Part shown: positions 1 to 11,127 of the stretch, one piece after another
How positions within the stretch are numbered: position 1 is the stretch's first letter
Layout: the number at the start of each line of letters is the position of its first letter
Assembly: GCA_032871835.1 (NCBI GenBank)
Contig: CM065300.1
Coordinates: 112,713,088-112,777,087, forward strand
Source: Dipteronia dyeriana
Lineage: Eukaryota; Streptophyta; Magnoliopsida; Sapindales; Sapindaceae
DNA length: 64,000 nucleotides
Direction: 5' to 3'
The notes under the pieces: generated by a model
What the model was told of the DNA's origin: nothing
Databases searched by the model: none
The model's input: only the letters and a program-made list of their open reading frames with translations
Made by a program: the position numbers and the translations under genes

Positions 1-2269
1 TTTTGTGATGATTATAGGATTTCACATGAGTTCTCGGCTCCTAGAACTCCTCAACAAAATGGTGTTGTAGAGAGGAAGAATCACGTCTTACAAGAGATGG
101 CTAGGGTCATGCTCAATAGCAAGAAAGTCCCTAGAAATCTTTGGGCCGAAGCGGTCAATACCTCATGCTATGTCACTAATAGAGTTTTTAGAAGACCCGA
201 CACAAAACAAACCTCCTATGAAATTTGGAAGGGTAAGAAGCCCAATGTGAGTTACTTCTACACTTTTGGGTGTAAGTGTTTTATTTTGAATGATAGAGAT
301 CACTTAGGAAAGTTTGATGTTAAAAGTGATATTGGTCTCTTTCTTGGGTATGCTAATTATAGTCGTGCATATAGAGTTTTCAATTTGAAAATTAAGACTA
401 TTATGGAGTCTATTAATGTGAAAATAGATGATCTTAGCATGCTTGATATGTGTGATGATAATGGTGTCAATGAACCTAAAGAATATGTGTTGAATGACAC
501 TAAAGCACCTATTAATGTGACTAGTTATGATGAAAGTGAGTCTAGTCATAATGATGATAATGGTAGTGTTGCTAGAGAAGAAAGTCAAGAGTTAGAAAAT
601 GGTTTGAATGATAACCAACAAGATGTTGAAAATTCTAATTCTAGACTTAGGAACATGCATTACCAACAAGACATCATTGGTGATTTGAATGAAGGGGTTA
701 GAACTAGAAGGCAACTAGCTAACCAAATTTCATATGCTTGCTACACTTCTCAAATTGAGCCCAAAAATATTAATGAAGCTATTATTGATGAATATTATGT
801 TATTGCCATGCAAGAAGAACTAAATCAATTTGAGAGGAATGAAGTATGGACCTTAGTTCCTAGACCAAAATATGTCAATATGATTGGTACAAAAGGGGTG
901 TTTAGGAATAAGACCGATGAATATGGCAAGATAGTGAGAAATAAAGCAAGAATAGTGGCGCAAGGATACACTCAAGTTGAGGGTGTAGACTTTGATGAGA
1001 TTTTTGCACCTGTTGCACGTCTTGAGTCCATTAGACTTTTTTTGTCCATTTCATGTCCTAAAAAAATTCAAATTGTTTCAAATGGATGTCAAAAGTGCTT
1101 TTCTCAATGGATACCTTCAAGAAGAAGTGTATGTTGAACAACCTATGGGTTTTGTAGATCCATACTCTTCTAATCATGTGTTTAAGTTGAAAAAGGCTCT
1201 TTATGGCCTTAAGCAAGCTCCTAGAGATTGGTATGATAGGTTGACTCAATATCTTATTGACAATCAATATAGGAAATGTGGTATTGATAGAACTTTGTTT
1301 GTCAAGCATTATGACAATGACATTTTTGTTGCACAAATATATGTTGATGACATTGTGTTTGGGTCTACATGTAAAACCAAGGTTGATGATTTTGTGAATG
1401 TTATGTCAAGAGAATTTGAAATGAGTATGGTAGGTGAACTCAATTACTTTCTTGGCATGCAAGTGAAACAATCTAGCAATGGTATCATGTTGTCTCAATC
1501 TAAATATGCTAGAAATCTTATTAAGAAATTAGGCCTTGAAAGTGGAAAACAATTTGAAACACCTATGAGTACTACTTTAAACTTGACAAAGATAAAAAAG
1601 GAAAAAATATGATCAAAGTCTCTATAGGAGCATGATAGGTAGCCTTCTCTACCTAACGGCTAGTAGGTCGAATATTTGTTTTAGTGTTGGTTTGTGTGCT
1701 AGGTTTCAAGCTAATCCAAAAGAATCTCACTTGAAAGTCGTTAAAAGAATCATTAGATATATAAAAGAAACAAATAATCTTGGTTTGATACTAATGACAT
1801 TCTTGTTAGCTATTGTGATGTGGATTAGGCAGGAAACATTGATGATCGTGAAAGCACATCGGGCAGTTGCTTTTACTTGGGGAATAATTTGGTTGCTTGG
1901 AAAATCTAGAAGCAAAATTCCGTCTCTCTTTCTTCATCCGAAGCCGAGTACATTGCGGCCGGAAGTGCTTGCACACAACTTCTATGGATGAAACAAATTC
2001 TCAAGGATTATGAGATCAATCAAGGTAAAATGACTCTCTATTGTGATGATATGAGTGCAATTAACATCTCTATAAATCCGATTCAACACTCACGCACAAA
2101 GCATATAGACATTAGGCATCATTTCATTAGAGAACTTGTTGAACATTCAATAGTAACTCTTGAACATATGCCTACTAAAAATCAACTTGCAGACTTATTC
2201 ACAATGCCCTTGGACAAAGAGAGATTTGTATCTCTTAGAAGATCCATTGGCATGATTTGTGTTGATTAA
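1..2269 (+). pseudogene. copia pol: integrase C-terminal part, reverse transcriptase, RNase H (broken)
   Basis: The frame is open from base 1, so it enters from outside the window; the first Met at 97 is not the start. Integrase end: TPQQNGVVERKN near 50-85, then GKKPNVSYF and FLGYANYSRAYRVFN. RT follows from about 770 (QEELNQFERNEVWTLVPRP, RNKARIVAQGYTQ). A frameshift near 1036-1060 moves it to frame 2 ([31 protein letters not shown] at 1340-1351). A second shift near 1600 gives MIGSLLYLTASR; a third near 1790 leads into RNase H (EAEYIAAGSACTQLLWMKQ, HSRTKHIDIRHHFIRE, NQLADLFT), with stops at 1826 and 1907. The YVDD site is intact, but the polyprotein cannot be made. It would replicate the element's RNA into DNA and integrate it. 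Confidence 0.93.
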
Positions 2270-3750
2270 TGCTTGTGTGTGGTTATGAGTGGCTTGATAA
2301 GCAAACTATATTGCATATCTATTTCTTTGAGAGCTACTCATGTGAGAAGTAATGATCTTGATAAAATAGCTTTTATTGCTTCTAGATCATGCACTTAAGT
2401 CTTTGTAAATCTTATTTTTAAAAGTGCACAAATGCTTCTCTTATATGTTTAAGTTTGAGTAATTGAGTTTGAAAGCATGTAGAGTATGGATGCATCCTGA
2501 AGTTCATTGTCTAGTACATGATAGATGACTTATGGTTAGTATCCATTTTGCTTCGACATCTACATAGAACTCAATGAGCACCTTCATGGAAAGGGCTACA
2601 AACCTTAGTTGTGAAGCTGCCCAATATAGGAAAGGGCTACACCATTGTGATGAGTGAAATCCGTCATGAAGAGTATATGTTTATTTAAGAAAAAATCAAA
2701 GAAGTGTTGAAAAAGAATCATTTAAAAAGCAAAATCTTTGATACAAAGCCTAAAAAGAAATGGATGAAGGCTTACAATGGAGTATAGTTGAAAATTGTGA
2801 TTGCTCGGGTTGAAAAACAGAAATGGGATGACGAGCCACATGCACACACACACTCATATATTGAAATCTATTCTCTTTAAAGCAAAAAATTCGGATGATA
2901 ATCGGTTTGACCTTGATTGGAAAAGCTTTAGTTGGATAGGTGTTGAAGTGGTTTGCATGTTAATATCACAATCACTCCTTTTATATATACTAGAAGCATT
3001 TTTCACACACACACACACTTTTGCTTAATGTGCTTGATTAATTAGCAATGAGAGATTATTTTCGAGAGAATAATGAAAATCTATGATTCTATGATTCTCT
3101 TGTTAATTTTGAAAAATAACGGTTTACTATTTTTTATCGCTTGAAATGTGTGATTGTGTGAGTCCCTTATGAACAAGTTTACTTGCTTATTAATATGTGG
3201 AGCATATGTTAAGGGGGAGCTTAGTTTGTTAAACTTAGTTCTCTATACAACTTGTTTTCTCATTATCTCATGATTTTATTATGCATCCCTTATAACCTTG
3301 TAGGTATTTTCAATTGGCGTTTATCTCTCTCTCTCTCTCTAGGTTGTGTAATATGTTTTTGTTTATTCCTTGCCAAAATGGGGGAGAAAGTGTTTTCCTC
3401 ACCATGTTACTTACTTTTGATGTAAAGGGGAGACAATCCATTAAGGGGGAGAAATTTTGTCTTAAGAGGGAGAAAGAATTTGTGTTTGCATGAGATAAGA
3501 AGAGATAAGGGAACTTTTGTTTTTGTTTCGTATATTGTTTGTTTATCTCACCTATCTTCTTTGTAGAAGATTTCTTTTGGTTGTTCTTGTCTCACAGGTG
3601 CTTTGAATGTGTGAAAATATTCTTGAAGATTCTTGAAGACATGTTAGTCTAGGAATATCTCCTTGTAATGTGAGGATGTGAGAATGCAATCAACATTGAT
3701 TTTGAGTGATCTTTGTATGGTGAGGTAGAGGTTTTGTAATGGAATAGCCG
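2270..3750 (+). other. E1 3' noncoding region between pol and LTR
   Basis: No open frame worth calling. It matches the 50400-51570 region of E5 piece by piece (the GAGAAGTAATGATCTTGA block at 2344 and 50459; the GATGACGAGCCACATGCACACA block at 2828 and 50951). It holds short CA repeats near 2845 and 3005, a CT run near 3327, and several GGGGGAG tracts (3212, 3380, 3427, 3443) typical of Sireviruses. The extra ORF present in E5 at this place is absent. Confidence 0.75.
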
Positions 3751-3760
3751 AAGGGGAGAT
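3751..3760 (+). promoter_or_regulatory. polypurine tract of E1
   Basis: AAGGGGAGAT directly precedes the LTR start TGTTAGG. It is the expected primer for plus-strand DNA synthesis. E5 has the longer form CAAAGGGGGAGAT in the same place (53091-53103). Confidence 0.85.
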
Positions 3761-4528
3761 TGTTAGGTTTTAGATTTGTGTTGGCTTAATTCCATAACAA
3801 AACTTCATTTCTTTGTAATGCTTAGTTGCTAAGTGGTTCATGATGATAAGAGCTTCAAGGAAGAAAAGTAACTTTTCATGATGCAAAGTTCGTCTTCAAG
3901 AGGATTGGTACTATTCTTGGATGCTAAGATATCGAGATCCTTCTTCCTCTTGCAAGGCGAATGAGCGCACAAACACAATTCATTCATATATGTTCCTACT
4001 TAGTTGTGCATCATTATATGCGCACACACACACAATTCATACATTTGTGTCCCTGCATCATAGCGCATCATTTGGTATAACACTTTCACACACTTGAAGT
4101 TGAATGCTCATGCATTGGTATGAAAGTAACATGTTTTAGAAAATGCATGATTGGAGACTATCTCTATGTAGTTTGTATTCTTGTGTGAAATATGTTTGTA
4201 TAACAAGGATCTTGAACTTGGTTTTAGTTTTAGATTGTTCATGATGGAGTTGCAGTCATTTCGGTTACTCATACTATTGATTTCGAGTTCTAAATCAAAA
4301 GATACTACACTTTCAACTCATGTTGCATAAATTGTCTTTGTCTTCGTATATCAAGTCGAATTCTTATTTTCTGGGTTGAGTATCTTATATGTCCACCGTG
4401 AAGGGGTTTTGGTTCTTAATCTTCAAACGGATTTGAATTCGGAGTTCGGAGGCTAAAGAACGGTAGAAGAACGCGAGAGGAGCGCAAGGGAAGAGGTGCG
4501 TTGGCATAAGCCATCACTTGGCACCATC

Positions 4529-4596
4529 CCGAGATGGCGTGTGGCCATCTCGGCCCCAAAGTTGCTCTGCCCCAAGATGCCCACTCGCCATCTCGG
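4529..4596 (+). repeat. conserved LTR hairpin, GCCATCTCGG box
   Basis: CCGAGATGGC (4529-4538) and GCCATCTCGG (4544-4553) are exact inverted repeats with a 5-base loop; a third box GCCATCTCGG lies at 4587-4596. The same arrangement stands at the same LTR position in E5 (46305-46329, 53889-53913). It lies about 50-100 bases upstream of the TATA-like box, so it could be promoter architecture; Sireviruses are known to carry palindromic motifs in their LTRs. Confidence 0.75.
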
Positions 4597-5389
4597 GGAG
4601 GCACTAAAGCATGGGGGATTTTTGGTCTTTTGGTTGTTCTCTCTTTAAAACCTCTCATTCCCTCTCATTCAAAAAAAGTTGAGAAAAACGAATTTGAAGA
4701 ACAAGTACAGAAGTTTTCTCTCAACATTTTGAATTTTGTTTTTGTGATAACTTCTTCATTTCAACTCTGAATCACTTGTTTCAAAAACCGTTTCGAGTGC
4801 CTTGAAGAGTTCTACAAACCCCAAGCATTTCCAGAACCAAAGTATGTCTAGATATTTCGTTGTGACCAGGTCTTCAGTTCGTGATTTTCATCCTTGTTGG
4901 TAAAATCATATTCTTCTTAGTTTTCTTCTTAGATCTTTTTATTGATGAATGCTATTTGATTAAGAAGCATGACTAGGATGATTTTGATATCATTTTGTGG
5001 TTTGTTAAATTGATTTTCAAGTTTAGCTAGATTTGTGATAAGTTGATTGATTTGTGCTAAACTTGATAAACATGAAAGTGTTTCTAGAAATCTTTTGTTC
5101 TTATGCTTGATTGACTATTTCTAGATCTAATTTCACTTTCTAAGAACTAGGTTGTGTTTCAATTGGTGTCTATATCCTCATATCTATGTTCTTAGTTGAT
5201 AACATGCTTAGGTTTCCTAGATACATTTGTGATTGTTCTTTGAAAGCATAATCTAGCTATCTAGTTGCATGTCCATAGAATCTGTTGATCATCATTTTCT
5301 AGGTTGAGTGCTTGTTTGCATTTTGCATTCATGATCACTTAGATGCCTTGTGAAGAGGTAGAAAGTCTCATATCTTAGAGTGATTCTTT

Positions 5390-5605
5390 GATTTGAGCAA
5401 TTGGAAGTCTTAGCTAGAGTCGGGAGGACTTGGATAGCTAAGCAAGTGGAAGTCTCGACAAGAGGTTTGAGACCTCGGATTGTTGAGCAAGAAAGTCTTG
5501 ACTAGAGTCGGGAGGACTCGGATAGTTGAGCAAGAAGTCTTGCCTAGGGTCAGGAGGATCTGGATAGGTGAGCAAGGAATCTTCCTAGAGACAGAAGGTC
5601 TTGGA
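5390..5605 (+). repeat. tandem 40-50-bp degenerate repeat in LTR
   Basis: Units of the form GCAAGAAGTCTTG(A/C)CTAGAGTCGGGAGGACTCGGATAG recur about five times with substitutions. The same minisatellite is found in the other LTRs of the family (about 47360-47665, 54955-55265, 56545-56815). Confidence 0.75.
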
Positions 5606-5917
5606 TAGGAAGTCGGCTTAGTAGATCACTAGGTTCAAGGATAGAGTGAGAGTGATAGCTTGTAGAGCATGTGTTGATTGCTTAAGTGTGTAACTCTTAT
5701 TTGAAATAGTGGAATTGCTTTTGCCGGTAGTTGTGGTATCAACCCGTGGATGTTTCCTCTTTGGAGGTTTAGCATGTAAATATTGTGTTTCATTGTTTGC
5801 AATTTTCATTATGCATTGTTAAAATTGCATTGTTTTAAAAGAAGACAAAAATTGGAGCATATACTTATTCACCCCCTTCTAGGTATATTTACACTATAAA
5901 GATAATGGGAAATTTCA

Positions 5918-5933
5918 ATTGTTATCAAAGCCG
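5918..5933 (+). promoter_or_regulatory. primer-binding-like site after LTR (initiator-Met tRNA type, mutated)
   Basis: ATTGTTATCAAAGCC differs by only two bases from the usual copia site ATTGGTATCAGAGCC and abuts the LTR end. Its presence on the 3' side of an LTR that also has a polypurine tract on its other side shows that this LTR is shared by two internal regions. Confidence 0.75.
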
Positions 5934-6140
5934 GTGTCTAGACGCACTTAGATAGATTTTATTTGTAGTGTTTGTTATCTTCTTTTGTTTCATCATGATT
6001 AAAGAAATGTATTCTTTTGTGGCTTCTCTTTTTGAAGGTGAGTCTATTGACTTAGATGATCAAAAGATCAAAGATCTTATTCAAGAAAATGAAAAGATCT
6101 CTAAGATCAATAAGTCGCTAACTAAGAAGTTAGAATATCG
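5934..6140 (+). pseudogene. short internal Sirevirus fragment with a coiled-coil stretch
   Basis: Leader sequence follows the PBS, then an ATG at 5995 opens a short frame (Met-Ile-Lys-Glu-Met...) with a Lys/Glu/Asn-rich coiled-coil-like segment (LIQENEKISKINKSLTKKLE). It resembles the coiled-coil part of Sirevirus gag but I cannot align it firmly. Near 6141 it passes into LTR sequence, so almost the whole interior of this second element is deleted. Confidence 0.5.
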
Positions 6141-6265
6141 GGACGATCCGGATTGGTGAGCAAGGAATCTTCCTAGAGACAGGAGGTCTTGGATAGGTAG
6201 CCGGCTTAGTAGATCACTAGGTTCAATGATAGAGTGAGATTGATAGCTTAGAGAGCATGTGTTAA
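6141..6265 (+). repeat. truncated second LTR of the E1 family, left piece
   Basis: Matches LTR positions 5555-5680 (GGTGAGCAAGGAATCTTCCT, TAGTAGATCACTAGGTTCAA). Broken by the insertion of E2; it continues at 16110. The last five bases GTTAA are the left target-site duplication of E2. Confidence 0.85.
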
Positions 6266-6619
6266 TGTTGGAACCTCGTTCACCGGTCACGTAGCGGAAC
6301 TAGGTTTTAAATTTTTTATACAAATCATAAATGTATATGGGACCAGTGAACTTTGGATCATAATTTTTTTTCAGAACTAATACATACAATATGTATACAA
6401 AGGAAATTGTAATCAATAAAATCAGAAGAACATACCAACGCTTGGAGACTCCTTCACTTTACGTTATGCTCTTGTCTGAACCACTCGATCTTCCTCACTA
6501 TCTCCCGATATTGGTAACTACGTGTGGGTGCTTCACGGTCTCAGGAACATGAATAGAGGATGTAGAGAGAATTGAAGAAACTCTTTCTTTTATATGTTTA
6601 AAAAACACACAAAACATGA

Positions 6620-6622
<3 letters not shown>

Positions 6623-6672
<50 letters not shown>
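6623..6672. repeat. (TA)n microsatellite
   Basis: About 25 TA units inside the E2 3' LTR; a family feature, present at matching places in the other two LTR copies. Confidence 0.95.
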
Positions 6673-6676
<4 letters not shown>

Positions 6677-6765
6677 CTTTGCACTGCTTCACAAAAAAAT
6701 ATGTCCCGCACTGCTGCTCCTTATATCACAAATATACATATATCACGCATGATGTTGTTTTTATC

Positions 6766-6768
<3 letters not shown>

Positions 6769-6806
<38 letters not shown>
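6769..6806. repeat. (TA)n microsatellite
   Basis: About 19 TA units in the E2 3' LTR, about 100 bases from the first tract. Confidence 0.95.
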
Positions 6807-6814
<8 letters not shown>

Positions 6815-8336
6815 TCTGTTGCTGCTCTTTTCACCCCCGTTCCAATATATATCTATATATATATAAATTAAGTATTTACAGCCTATGCAAATTCTTCTTT
6901 TGACTATTGTTTCATGTACACACCAATTTACATCCAATGCAATCTCTTGTGTTATTAGTTGATATATATCTTTTAATTATCCTTTTCAAATATATCTAAT
7001 ATATAAAAGTGATAATAAGTATTTTAAATTTAAACTTAAATTCAAATACTTAGATAAATGATTTAGTAAAATAAAATAATCCTATTATTTTATCTTCATC
7101 TAAATCTATATTTCAACTATCACCCTCAAATTAATAGTTAATTAATAATTCATAATTATCAATATAATTAAATAATCTAATTATTTAATTAATTTAACTA
7201 TTAACATTCATTAATTAAATAATCTCATTATTCAATTAATTCCCGAATATATACGTGTTACTTTTGTAACACAATTAATTGGACAATCCAATTAATTAAC
7301 TGTGACCCATGTTACCTAAATCAATCGGGCTAGCAAGGGGACCTATTGGACCCACAGTATTTTGAGCTCCAATAATCCTCGGAATCATAAATTAAACTCT
7401 TTAATTAATATTTCTTGATTATTAACTCCGGTGTTATTCCATTAAAACCCAAATATGCACTCTCTCAACTGTAGACGCTTTTACACAGACCGATACAACT
7501 CGGTGTCATCGATATAGCTATTACATATGGTGTGATCCTCCACAATAGTTCATAATTAGAGTTGGGTCATAATGTCCGTTATACCCCTTTAATCACATAT
7601 ATCCTTTAAGTACCATTGATTCTCTAATGGACAATAAATCCTATTTCCTCACGGAATTAGGAGAGCGCTTATATTGTCCAAGCCCCGAATCAACCCTTAG
7701 GGGAACTACCATTTACTTCTCACAAGAAGGAGTGGATTCCACTATTGTGTACAAACCTTCCCAGCCATAGGCCAAACCGCAATCCCAACATATAGAGTAT
7801 ATTGATCAGGAAATGCATCTAACCTCACCCATGGTATATAAAAGACCACGATCTAACTAAAAGGAGTCGATAAGACACTCAGGATTAAGATCACCCACAT
7901 ATAGCCATCATTAGTTGATATATATGAATTTCATCGGTAAACGGATCTTGGTGAGAGATTCACATAGATCATGGCCCAGTCCTATATGATTACATCATAC
8001 AAGGTGACTCCATTCTCATATCTCCATATGAATGATTCAAGATAGAGTCACCGTATATTACGGAATGGACCGCAACTATAGATTAACCACAAATAAAGTA
8101 CCCAGCTTTATTTGCTATCTATGGACTCTTTAGATTGCACGTCTCTTACTGTATCCATCCGTATATGACACTCATATACACAGCTCGAGATTACATCTGG
8201 CAATTTTGGATGTTAAAGATATATGCACAAATTTATAAAATAAATAAATAACATAACAAGAATCAATTGATCTTTTCTTTTTATTTATTTCATAAATCCA
8301 TTTACAAATTACATTTTTAGGGCATAAACCTCAACA

Positions 8337-8350
8337 ATCTCCCACTTGCA
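8337..8350 (-). promoter_or_regulatory. polypurine tract of E2
   Basis: ATCTCCCACTTGCA on the plus strand, i.e. AAGTGGGAGAT on the minus strand immediately before TGTTG of the LTR. Confidence 0.85.
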
Positions 8351-8485
8351 CTAAAGCATGTGAGGCATTTCTCGAAACCCTAAACCATCTAGGTGACCCA
8401 AAAACACTTTAGTCGGTAAGGTCTTTGTAAATGGATTAGCATGATTGTCTTGTAAGGCTATCTTTGTGACGATCACATCTCCTCC

Positions 8486-9890
8486 CTACATTATCTCTCT
8501 AATAAGATGATACTTCCTCTCTATATGCTTCCCTCTTTTATGACTTCTTGGTTCTTTTGAATTAGCCACAGCACTAAGTGTGATGAGCATATCCAAATCT
8601 GGAAGAACTTCCAGATCACTCAAGAACTTACAGAGCCAAACAGCCTCTTTAGCAGTTTCACAAACAGCTACATATTCGACTTCCATGGTGGAGTCAGCAA
8701 TGCAAGATTGCTTGATACTTCTCTACACAATGGCTCCACCACCCAGGGCGAATACTGATCCAGACGTGAATTTTCTAGAATCACTGTCTGACTGAAAATC
8801 AGAATCCGTGTATCCTAACATGATCAAATCCTGCCCGGAATACACTAGCATATAGTCTCTCGTTCTCTGAAGATACTTGAGAATTGTCTTGACAGCAACC
8901 CAATGATCCAATCCTGGGTTGGACTGGTATCTACTGACTACTCCCACTGCATAGCAGATGTCCGGTCTCTTGCATAACATAGCATACATGAGATTACCTA
9001 CTGTCGATGCATAGGGTATGCGTCTCATATCCTCAACTTCTTGAGGTGTCTTAGGACACTGTTCCTTAGACAAATTAACTCCATGCCTAGAAGGTAAATT
9101 ACCTTTCTTGGAGTTTTGCATCGAAAATCGCACAAGAATCTTGTCGATATATGATGCCTGAGACAGTGCTATGAGTTTGTTCTTACGATCCCTTATAAGT
9201 TAGATCCCAATAACATAACTCGCCTCTCCCAAATCTTTAATTTGGAGTTGGCTAGCCAGCCAGCCCTTTACAACAGACAACACTCCCACATCATTCCCAA
9301 TAAGTAGGATATCATCTACGTATAGGACCAAGAAAGCTACTTTCTCATCAATGATGGGCTTGTAGACACAAAGCTCATCGATATTCTGCTCGAAGCCATA
9401 TGTTTTGATCACATCATCAAACCTGATGTTCTAAGATCTAGATGTTTGCTTAAGCCCATAGATGGACCTTTGCAGCTTGCAAACCTTTTGCTCTTGATCT
9501 GGAGACACGAATCCCTCTGGTTGTATCATATAGATGCTCTCATCAAGATTGCCATTCAAGAATGCAGTCATGAAGTCCATTTGCCAAATTTCGTAATCAA
9601 AATAGGCAGCAATGGATAAGAGAATCCTAAAAGACTTAAACATGGCTACTGGCGAGAAGGTCTCTTCATAATCGACCCCCTCTTTCTAGATATAACCCTT
9701 GGCCATTAGCCTTGCCTTAAAGGTCTCTACCTTCCCGTCTACTCCTCTCTTTCTCTTGTAGATCCACTTACATCCTATGGGTTTTACCCCATCCGGTAAG
9801 TCTACAAGATCCCAGACTGAGTTAGAGTACATGGACTTCATCTCGAGATTTATGGCTTTAAGCCATTCCTCTTTTTATCAGGATCTTCTA
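8486..9890 (-). pseudogene. E2 pol: reverse transcriptase and RNase H (broken)
   Basis: Right to left: RT start near 9890-9760 (MKSMYSNSVWDLVDLPDG, KARLMAKGY), then MDFMTAFLNGNLDESIYM and YGLKQTSRS in the block ending 9431, YVDD (VLYVDDILLIGND) in 9200-9412, the connection with RRIPYASTVGNLMYAM and KRPDICYAVG in 8723-9133, and RNase H ending with SHKRGKHIERKYHLIREIM in 8486-8686. The conserved order and YVDD identify Ty1/copia. At least three breaks between blocks (around 9415-9430, 9135-9200, 8687-8722) stop translation. The two RNase H blocks are separated by a frame change and an altered active-site region. Confidence 0.92.
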
Positions 9891-11112
9891 TTACATTCTT
9901 AAATGTCAATGGATCATCAAAACTATCAGCAGAGACAACACCTTTTCTCTCACCTATAGCTAAATAGCGTTCAAGTTGTCTCACAACCCGCTCACTACTT
10001 CTAGGTGGTAGTGTATCCTGATTAGGAACCATCTGACTCTCAGATGTTTATGGAACAACAATTCTTGTTGATGAAGCACTAGTCTCACCAGGCTCTAACT
10101 CATTTAATACATTTTTGGAACAAGGTTTATGGTCACTAATGTAATTGTCCTCAAGAAACGTTCCATTTTCCGATACAAATACTTTGTTATCTTCAGGACT
10201 ATAGAAGTGTCCACCTCTAGTCTCGTTAGAGTATCCTACAAACAGGCAGACAACAGATTTGGAGTCTAACTTTCCTGTTCTATTCTTCAGCACGTGTGCT
10301 GGACACCTCCATATGCGGAAATGTCACAAACTAGCTTTGCGACCATTCCACAGCTCTATGGGAGTCTTAGAAACAGATTTGGATGACACTACATTCAAAA
10401 TGTATGCCGGTGTTTGTAACGCATATCCCTAGAAATAATTTGGTAATGATGAGAAACTAATCATAGATCTCACCATTTTCATTAGGGTTCTATTTCTCCT
10501 CTCCGCTACACCATTTTGCTGAGGTGTACCGGGAGCTGTGAGTTGGAAAACTATCCCATGCTCGAACATGAAGTCTTCAAACTCTTGGTCAAAGTACTCA
10601 CCTCCACGATCTGATCGTAGTGACTTTATAGTCCTACCTAATTGATTCTCAACTTCAGCTCGGAATTCTTTAAACTTTTTAAATGTTTCCGACTTTCGTT
10701 GCATCAGGTAGACGTATCCGTATCCGTATCCGTATCTTGAGTAGTCATCTATAAAGGTGACATAATACTCATAACCACCCCTCGCTTTAACATTTATCGG
10801 TCCGCAGACATCTGTATGTATAAGCTCTAGCGATTCTTTAGCTCTAAGACCTTTTCCATTAAAAGGTCAATTAGTCATCTTACCTTCCAGACAAGATCTG
10901 AAGAAAGGTAAGGTGCCAACCTTTAACTCACTTAAAGGTCTGCTTTTTACTAGTCTGTCTATCCGGTCAAGGTTGATATGACCAAGCCTTAGATGCCAGA
11001 GATACGTGTCATTATCTGGATAAATCTTAGGTCGTTTAGCTTTTGGTTTTTCAACCTTAAACATTTCGGTGTTGAGCAGTGTAGTATGTATTAACGGTCT
11101 TAACACATTCAA
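9891..11112 (-). pseudogene. E2 pol: integrase (broken)
   Basis: Right to left: a zinc-binding start (YLWHLRLGHINLDRI ... CLEGKMT) in 10867-11112, core with LRSDRGGEYFDQEFEDF and APGTPQQNGVAERRNRT in 10429-10704 (the DDE-type Asp and Glu of the second and third positions), then the C-terminal part LVFVGY-like CLFVGYSNETRGG in 10048-10293 and a variable linker to 9891. Integrase joins the cDNA to host DNA. The frame is broken between 10867 and 10704 and again near 10300-10429 and 10047. The repeated CCGTATCCGTATCCGTATC near 10715 is a small local duplication. Confidence 0.9.
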
Positions 11113-11127
11113 ATTGTTTTCATTAAT

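Larger units (their letters stand above)
1..5917 (+). mobile_element. Sirevirus-type Ty1/copia retrotransposon E1, 3' part
   Basis: The order integrase end, reverse transcriptase, RNase H, 1.5-kb noncoding region with purine tracts, LTR is that of a Ty1/copia element; long LTR, repeated GGGGGAGA tracts and close sequence likeness to E5 (45531-55702) point to the Sirevirus (SIRE/Maximus) group. The 5' LTR, gag, protease and most of integrase lie left of the window. The LTR at its end is immediately followed by a primer-binding-like site and internal sequence, so this LTR may also have been the 5' LTR of a tandem copy. The element is dead: pol has several frameshifts and stops. Confidence 0.9.
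3761..5917 (+). repeat. LTR of E1 (Sirevirus family, 2157 bp)
   Basis: Starts TGTTAGGTTTTAG right after the polypurine tract and ends GGGAAATTTCA right before a primer-binding-like site, so both borders are set by flanking signals. Landmarks shared with the LTRs at 45531, 53104 and 63065: CA-rich blocks near 4020, the GCCATCTCGG hairpin near 4530, a TTTAAAAC TATA-like box near 4645, CT-rich leader, a 40-50-bp repeat near 5390-5600 and the pyrimidine block TATTCACCCCCTTCTAGG near the end. The last part (from about 5555) is repeated at 6141-6265/16110-16354. Confidence 0.88.
6266..8336 (-). repeat. 3' LTR of E2 (2071 bp)
   Basis: Read on the minus strand it begins TGTTGAGGTTTATGCCC at 8336, next to the polypurine tract, and ends ...GGTTCCAACA at 6266. 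Contains two long TA repeats and AT-rich blocks (about 6980-7260). Nearly collinear with 13984-16109. Confidence 0.92.

Noticed and set aside
6616..6903. Frames coding long Ile-Tyr runs, also at 14290-14638
   Set aside because: They are translations of TA microsatellites in the E2 LTRs.
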